A stretch of 64,000 nt of DNA from contig NMRA01000289.1 of the NCBI GenBank assembly GCA_002633005.1, positions 477,951 through 541,950 of the forward strand, written 5' to 3'. Position 1 is the first letter of the stretch; every line of letters starts with the position of its first letter. The stretch is from Phoronis australis (taxonomy: Eukaryota; Phoronida; Phoronidae). Below the pieces are notes generated by a model. It was not told the DNA's origin and did no database searches. It was given only the letters and a program-made list of their open reading frames with translations. The position numbers and the translations under genes were made by a program. This document shows, in pieces, positions 62,301-64,000 of the stretch.

Positions 62301-62989
62301 CTAAATCTTCAGAATATACACTGCCCAGAAATCGTCAAAAGCCTTTGTATCTGGGTTAAATAAACACAAAGATATCTATATACAATTATTATACACAACT
62401 ACATAAATTAAAAAGTGATGTTAAGATTACAATGACATATGATAACGAATGTTAATAAATCTTTTTCACACACAATAAGTTATTTAACATGTATACATTA
62501 CTATAAATTCACACAAAGAGATTAAATATTAAAAAAATGAAACTATTTCGAGTAAAACCTGATTTTAATTTGGGTTGAGTTCTTAGCATCCATCACGTTA
62601 TTATTGTTGAACAAAGAACCTGTTGACCGATAGAGAGGGGCTCTTGTTGGATTGCACAAGTACATGTATTTGGCCTGCTGATACACCGCGTATGACGCGA
62701 GAGTACTTGCACTCTCTTAAGCGGTCAGTAGGAAAAGATGGGCCAAAATATTGACCAGTTGTGAGTTTAAAATTTCATAATCTGTCAAACTCATATAATT
62801 TAATGTCATAAGAGTAACTTAAAGCAGTAGCCAGTTTAACACCATCTTTTATAGGGCATTGTAAGAATCCTCTTGGCGACGAAGAGTGTTCTATTTTGGC
62901 AGCCGCGTGGTTCTGTGACCTTTCACCTGCGTATATGATGGTGGAGTGTCCTCAGATGTGCGGCTGGTGCGACAAAAGGGACAGTGGTC
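47201..62989 (+). CDS. Secreted astacin metalloprotease with EGF-like and ShKT tail
   Basis: Zinc metalloendopeptidase of the astacin (M12A) family, made as an extracellular zymogen. Exons: 47201-47254, 48875-49004, 50091-50220, 50944-51029, 52035-52228, 53643-53840, 56162-56291, 57516-57635, 61649-61777 (or 61798), 61896-62078 (or stop at 62083) and 62855-62989. Exons 1-8 join in consistent phases. Order: signal peptide (1-18), propeptide to a basic site RSRR before Asn111, catalytic domain with HELGHAIGLFHE (zinc ligands His204, His208, His214; Glu205 catalytic) and Met-turn MHY (Tyr261), an EGF-like Cys-rich segment, then ShKT modules. The domain plan matches known invertebrate astacins. 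The last visible exon ends at a donor, so the gene continues beyond the window unless exon 10 is terminal. Confidence 0.9.
48875..49004 (+). CDS. Astacin exon 2: propeptide
   Basis: 130 bp, phase 0 to phase 1, acceptor TTTTCTTAG, donor GTAGGG. Encodes an acidic, charged segment with FNKTKDLDQIIADDV. No motif by itself; assigned by phase and position. Confidence 0.7.
50091..50220 (+). CDS. Astacin exon 3: propeptide with zinc-switch region
   Basis: 130 bp, phase 1 to phase 2, donor GTGAGT. Encodes VEHDIIFT at the position of the family FxGD inhibitory motif. The Asp that would bind zinc in the zymogen is kept, but the Phe and Gly are not. Confidence 0.8.
50301..50612. repeat. (GTA/GCA)n microsatellite in astacin intron 3
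   Basis: About 310 bp of mostly GTA triplets with interspersed GCA, beginning about 80 bp after the exon 3 donor and containing an N at 50382. The Val- and Leu-rich frames across it are by-products. Length is probably unreliable in the assembly. Confidence 0.95.
50944..51029 (+). CDS. Astacin exon 4: processing site and mature N-terminus
   Basis: 86 bp, phase 2 to phase 1, donor GTAAGT. Encodes RSRRNAVPYDRRWP: a furin-type basic site directly before the mature astacin start (RNAV...RWP is typical). Confidence 0.9.
51761..51839. repeat. Two-copy 39/40-bp tandem repeat
   Basis: Two adjacent copies starting AACCTGAGTAGTGTTCAGCA, differing by one inserted CA-type base pair. In astacin intron 4. 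Confidence 0.85.
52035..52228 (+). CDS. Astacin exon 5: N-terminal catalytic subdomain
   Basis: 194 bp, phase 1 to phase 0, donor GTAAGT. Carries the family pattern AM..W...TCVKFREKT...D..FIEF and GCRSHLG...GKQDLNL..PGC, including conserved disulphide cysteines. Confidence 0.92.
53643..53840 (+). CDS. Astacin exon 6: zinc-binding active site
   Basis: 198 bp, phase 0 to phase 0, donor GTGAGT. Contains HELGHAIGLFHEHSRPDRDK (complete HExxHxxGxxHE) and the Met-turn GLMHYG with the fifth-ligand Tyr. The usual Ser before Met is Leu here. Confidence 0.96.
54160..54699 (+). other. Long unexplained open frame in astacin intron 6
   Basis: An uninterrupted frame of about 179 codons from ATG 54160, the longest N-free intronic frame on the gene's strand. 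It begins MEAICAIDNVRRYCPA and has many hydrophobic and Cys residues. I recognise no domain, and an overlapping second frame is open for 60 codons. It may be chance, or the remains of a repeat-encoded protein. Confidence 0.15.
56162..56291 (+). CDS. Astacin exon 7: C-terminal catalytic subdomain
   Basis: 130 bp, phase 0 to phase 1, donor GTAGGT. Encodes AFSKDDSQTIYAKSK and LTFKDIKVVNLMYKC, matching the family ending FSK...TI...LS..DI..IN.LY.C. Confidence 0.92.
57516..57635 (+). CDS. Astacin exon 8: EGF-like Cys-rich segment
   Basis: 120 bp, phase 1 to phase 1, acceptor TATATTTTAG, donor GTCAGT. The cysteine pattern (C...C..GGFVNKDCTCFC..G...C) is the EGF-like motif that commonly follows invertebrate astacin domains. 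Confidence 0.85.
58624..59942. repeat. Large duplication, copy 1
   Basis: Starts TTTCTTAAAGTAAGGTAACA and is nearly identical to 59944-61217. The two copies are separated by one N at 59943. Differences are scattered SNPs and small indels, such as about 20 bp missing near 60560 in copy 2. Confidence 0.9.
59475..59770 (+). repeat. Dispersed repeat, copy 2
   Basis: Same family as 23775-24016 (minus strand): shared opening TGTCTGGTCAACTTT and closing GGTCTAGTCACAAT. It sits inside duplication copy 1. Confidence 0.65.
59944..61217. repeat. Large duplication, copy 2
   Basis: Second copy, ending at GAGCTGGAGTTG like copy 1. Lies wholly in astacin intron 8. A few percent divergence with a single N between copies suggests two haplotypes placed in tandem rather than a real duplication. 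Confidence 0.9.
60757..61045 (+). repeat. Dispersed repeat, copy 3
   Basis: Counterpart of 59475-59770 inside duplication copy 2, with a few deletions. Keeps TTTTCTCGCTTCTCCGTGTT, shared with the 23.8-kb copy. Confidence 0.65.
61510..61573. repeat. Two-copy 32-bp tandem repeat
   Basis: TAGTCCAAGTGTCGAAC followed by TTAAA.TTG occurs at 61510 and 61542. Just upstream of ShKT exon 9. Confidence 0.75.
61649..61777 (+). CDS. Astacin exon 9: ShKT module
   Basis: Phase-1 exon, acceptor CGTTTCCTAG. Complete six-cysteine ShKT module ending CKKTCGMC. Two donors in the same phase are possible: GTGACA after 61777, or GTAATT after 61798, which adds seven residues. Confidence 0.88.
61896..62083 (+). CDS. 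Astacin exon 10: basic Cys-containing segment, not ShKT
   Basis: Follows acceptor GTGAACCTTTCTAG in the correct phase and encodes about 61 residues rich in Lys/Arg with five cysteines (e.g. LKKKKRHC, SKSNCKATKAYC). The pattern does not fit ShKT. The frame stops at 62083, but a weak phase-1 donor GTTAAG after 62078 would let it continue to the next ShKT exon. It is therefore a terminal exon, an internal exon, or an alternative. Confidence 0.5.
62855..62989 (+). CDS. Astacin exon 11: ShKT module
   Basis: 135 bp, phase 1 to phase 1, acceptor TCTTTTATAG, donor GTAAGT. Complete ShKT module ending CPQMCGWC. The open donor implies at least one more exon to the right of the window. Confidence 0.85.
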
Positions 62990-64000
62990 GTAAGTCAACA
63001 TTAAAATTCTCAGTTTGCATTAAGTAAAATAAGAACGTTGGTGTTCTTTGTTTTTCAAGGGAGTAGGTGTTGGTGTCCAAGAACCACGTGTCTTGAGATC
63101 TAATATGTTGGGTCATTGCATTTTGCATTCAATGAAGCGTAAAACATACCTTTATCTTTAGACCTCAACTGGGAAAACCATACATGTATGTTAGTCCTCA
63201 GGCAGCGCCATTTTTGAAAAGCGTTCGTTAGTTCACCGTTTGGTAAAACACGTTGTTTTATGTTTTATTTTCCTTTTAAAGTGTCTGAAGTGAGTGTGTC
63301 AAATATGGTTCAACAATTGCTCCGGCTACTTTGATATAATCCGGTTTGCATTGAAATATGCGACTTGTACCCTATAAGTTTCCGTTTAACCCGTTTAGAT
63401 TCGCGTATATCATTAAAGTTAGTAAAACAGTGACACATGCGGATTTTGTTTGTATAGGTGGTTTGCAGCATTACTCATATACATTCCAGGACATGTTTTA
63501 ACGTCCCACGTTCACGTTTTACGTCCCTGAAAAACTCAATACAGCACACGCACACAGTTTATATGTCAACTGTTAAATTTAGTGGATGAAAAATGTTAAC
63601 GCCTCCTTTAAAGGCGCAAACGAGTTATAATTTGCCCTTCTCAGTTCAAGTGAAGTTTATATCTAGCTGCAGAGGCAGCTGCATCTTCAAAGTTGATATA
63701 GATGGCTGCTTTGAAGATGAGCTCCAGGTATGTTGAGCTTATCTGAGGCAAAACTTCCGGTCATGTGGAGAGAAACTAAATTGCACTTGTTCTTAGCACC
63801 GGGAGATAAGAGCAAGATCTGTTGCACAGCTGCTAGTACTTGAATATCCATTAGCTAAATAAGCCTACGCCAGGGCTGTGGCGGATTTAGAGGGGGCTAA
63901 GGGGGCAATGCCCCCCCACCCCCTAAAACTCTCCCAGATTCCATTTGGTAGTTTGGGGATGCGAATGTCCTGGCTAATACCCTGCCCTGCCCCCCCCTCC
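62990..64000. other. Astacin gene intron or flank, right end of window
   Basis: No further exon recognised. Contains an 11-bp hairpin (CATCTTCAAAG/CTTTGAAGATG) near 63690-63720 and the GGCGGATTTAG G-rich repeat terminus at about 63879-63930, related to the one at 2.2 kb. The gene presumably resumes beyond 64000. Confidence 0.4.

Overview
The window is eukaryotic: AT-rich, intron-rich and full of degraded transposons, with multi-exon genes and GT/AG splice sites. Secreted ShKT-domain proteins, an astacin metalloprotease with ShKT tails, a vertebrate-style Toll-like receptor, Penelope-like elements and fold-back repeats suggest a marine invertebrate. An anthozoan cnidarian is my best guess by inference; I cannot exclude another phylum. 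I see no operon, CRISPR array, rRNA or intact tRNA.

Three genes can be assembled from exon phase, splice sites and domain content. (1) A Toll-like receptor on the minus strand (22183 down to 11176) has six coding exons: signal peptide with N-terminal cysteine cap and LRRs, an LRR exon, LRRs with C-terminal cap and membrane helix, then a TIR domain over three exons. They join in frame to 860 codons. (2) A plus-strand gene at 35303-41904, with an unidentified 5' end, encodes four ShKT domains on phase-1 cassette exons plus one small exon that has a decayed duplicate beside it. (3) A plus-strand astacin gene starts at 47201 (signal peptide exon) and runs through propeptide, catalytic exons, an EGF-like exon and ShKT exons to 62989, probably continuing past the window.

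The rest is mostly repeats. 0-5 kb: a Penelope-like GIY-YIG remnant and a solo LTR with a 5-bp target duplication. 9.6-11.2 kb: a 5'-truncated LINE with a 13-bp target duplication, inserted at the 3' end of the TLR coding sequence. 30-32.2 kb: a broken Ty3/gypsy-like gag, then a minus-strand tandem CCCH zinc-finger reading frame inside exact 71-bp palindromic direct repeats. 35-37 kb: a fold-back element, a tRNA-derived SINE and a second Penelope-like fragment. 43.6-46.1 kb: a LINE reverse-transcriptase fragment and a broken nuclease-like reading frame.

Assembly quality matters here. Two N runs (7588-7619 and 19666-20630) and single Ns at 29697, 34162, 50382 and 59943 mark joins. The Ns at 29697 and 59943 sit between duplicated flanks (143 bp exact; about 1.3 kb near-identical), which look like unmerged contig ends or alternative haplotypes. 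The three host genes are not an obvious pathway: the TLR is an innate immune receptor, and the other two are secreted or extracellular proteins sharing the ShKT module.
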